DNA of 64,000 nt from the NCBI GenBank assembly GCA_005503085.1, contig SCOI01000012.1, forward strand, positions 146,312-210,311, in the 5' to 3' direction. The position numbers were made by a program, and so were the translations under genes. Under the pieces are notes generated by a model. That model saw only the letters and a list, made by a program, of their open reading frames with translations. It was not told the origin of the DNA and made no database searches. Each line of letters begins with the position of its first letter. Within the stretch, counting starts at the first letter, position 1. Below, in pieces: positions 63,639-64,000 of the stretch. Source of the stretch: Burkholderiales bacterium C2 (GTDB lineage Bacteria; Pseudomonadota; Gammaproteobacteria; Burkholderiales; Burkholderiaceae_C).

Positions 63639-64000
63639 TCGGAGAGCTGGTGTGGCATCGGCGATTCGATGCACTTGATCGACTACCGCTGTGCAGCGGC
63701 TGCGGCCGTTCGCGGTCGGCCTGTGAATTCACGGTCAGCGCCCTCAAGCCGACCATCGGGGCGGCTGCCAGGGCTGGCCCGTGCGACCGCAATGTCAGGT
63801 GCTGCGGACGTTGCCGGCACGGGCGTGGAGACGGCACCGGCGCCACCCGGTCAATGACCGCTGTTCACTGCGTTGAACTCACGCAGCCGACCCGTTGCTG
63901 TCATCGGCTCAGACACGGCGAGCGACAGCAAGGTGCCCATTGCTGTCGCCCACCGCGCGTGATCGCGCACTCTAGATCACCGCCTGCGTTCGAAGTCGCG
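63639..64000 (+). other. Unassigned right end of the window
   Basis: No gene can be supported after the relaxase stop. Open frames on both strands are short and lack family features. The sequence is GC-rich and could hold the start of a further mobile-element gene cut off by the window edge. Confidence 0.4.

Overview
The window is a GC-rich (roughly two thirds G+C) chromosomal stretch from a betaproteobacterium. Gene content, gene order (his operon, then lolB-ispE-tRNA-Gln-prs-rplY-pth) and protein signatures point to Burkholderiales, probably near the Roseateles / Pelomonas / Mitsuaria / Rubrivivax group. That placement is inference, since no rRNA or species marker is present. Coding density is very high and many genes overlap by 1, 4 or 8-20 bases.

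Layout. 1-3.6 kb: a TPR-like protein and a TetR regulator divergent from an ABC-2 exporter (ATPase plus permease), then a BolA-type protein. 3.7-10.2 kb: a histidine operon hisG-D-C-B-H-A-F, with a toxin-antitoxin pair (ribbon-helix-helix antitoxin, PIN toxin) and its own double-palindrome operator between hisD and hisC; hisI and hisE are not in the window. 10.2-11.6 kb: rsmD, coaD and a 4Fe-4S ferredoxin. 11.6-12.9 kb (minus): cobC-like phosphatase and cobS. 13.0-16.1 kb (plus): a PEP-CTERM metalloprotease, a small exported protein and a Kef-type antiporter. 16.1-18.9 kb (minus): a GAF histidine kinase and an HD-GYP response regulator.

19.0-39.0 kb (minus) is the centrepiece: seventeen contiguous, mostly overlapping cobalamin genes behind one cobalamin riboswitch (about 38803-38990). 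In transcription order they are btuB, cobU, btuF, btuC, btuD, cobB, an ExbB/TolQ-like protein, a DUF2149 protein, a CobN-like protein, a second TonB-dependent receptor, bluB, cobO, cbiB, cobD, cobQ, a second BtuF-like protein without a signal peptide, and cobT. They cover corrinoid uptake, late corrin amidation, adenosylation, lower-ligand synthesis and nucleotide-loop assembly; no corrin-ring methyltransferases are present. The unusual part is the CobN module. Its CobN has a signal peptide and a C-terminal membrane anchor, so it should face the periplasm, and it is co-encoded with an ExbB-like protein, an ExbD-like DUF2149 protein and a TonB-dependent receptor. This looks like a dedicated, energised periplasmic tetrapyrrole or metal-handling machine rather than the cytoplasmic aerobic cobaltochelatase.

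39.0-53.4 kb: a DUF4124 protein and pth, an RND efflux operon (outer-membrane factor, pump, adaptor) sitting between pth and rplY, then rplY, prs, tRNA-Gln, ispE (with an unusual low-complexity insertion), lolB and a TPR protein on the minus strand, and mutM-mutY on the plus strand. 53.7-56.7 kb: a third TonB-dependent receptor and a small membrane protein. 56.7-60.2 kb (minus): rapZ, recN, nadK; divergent hrcA follows. 61.4-64.0 kb: a tRNA with a CAU anticodon whose 3' side is followed by atypical DNA with repeats, a MobC-like protein and a VirD2-type relaxase. This is probably one end of an integrated mobilizable element; no integrase lies inside the window.
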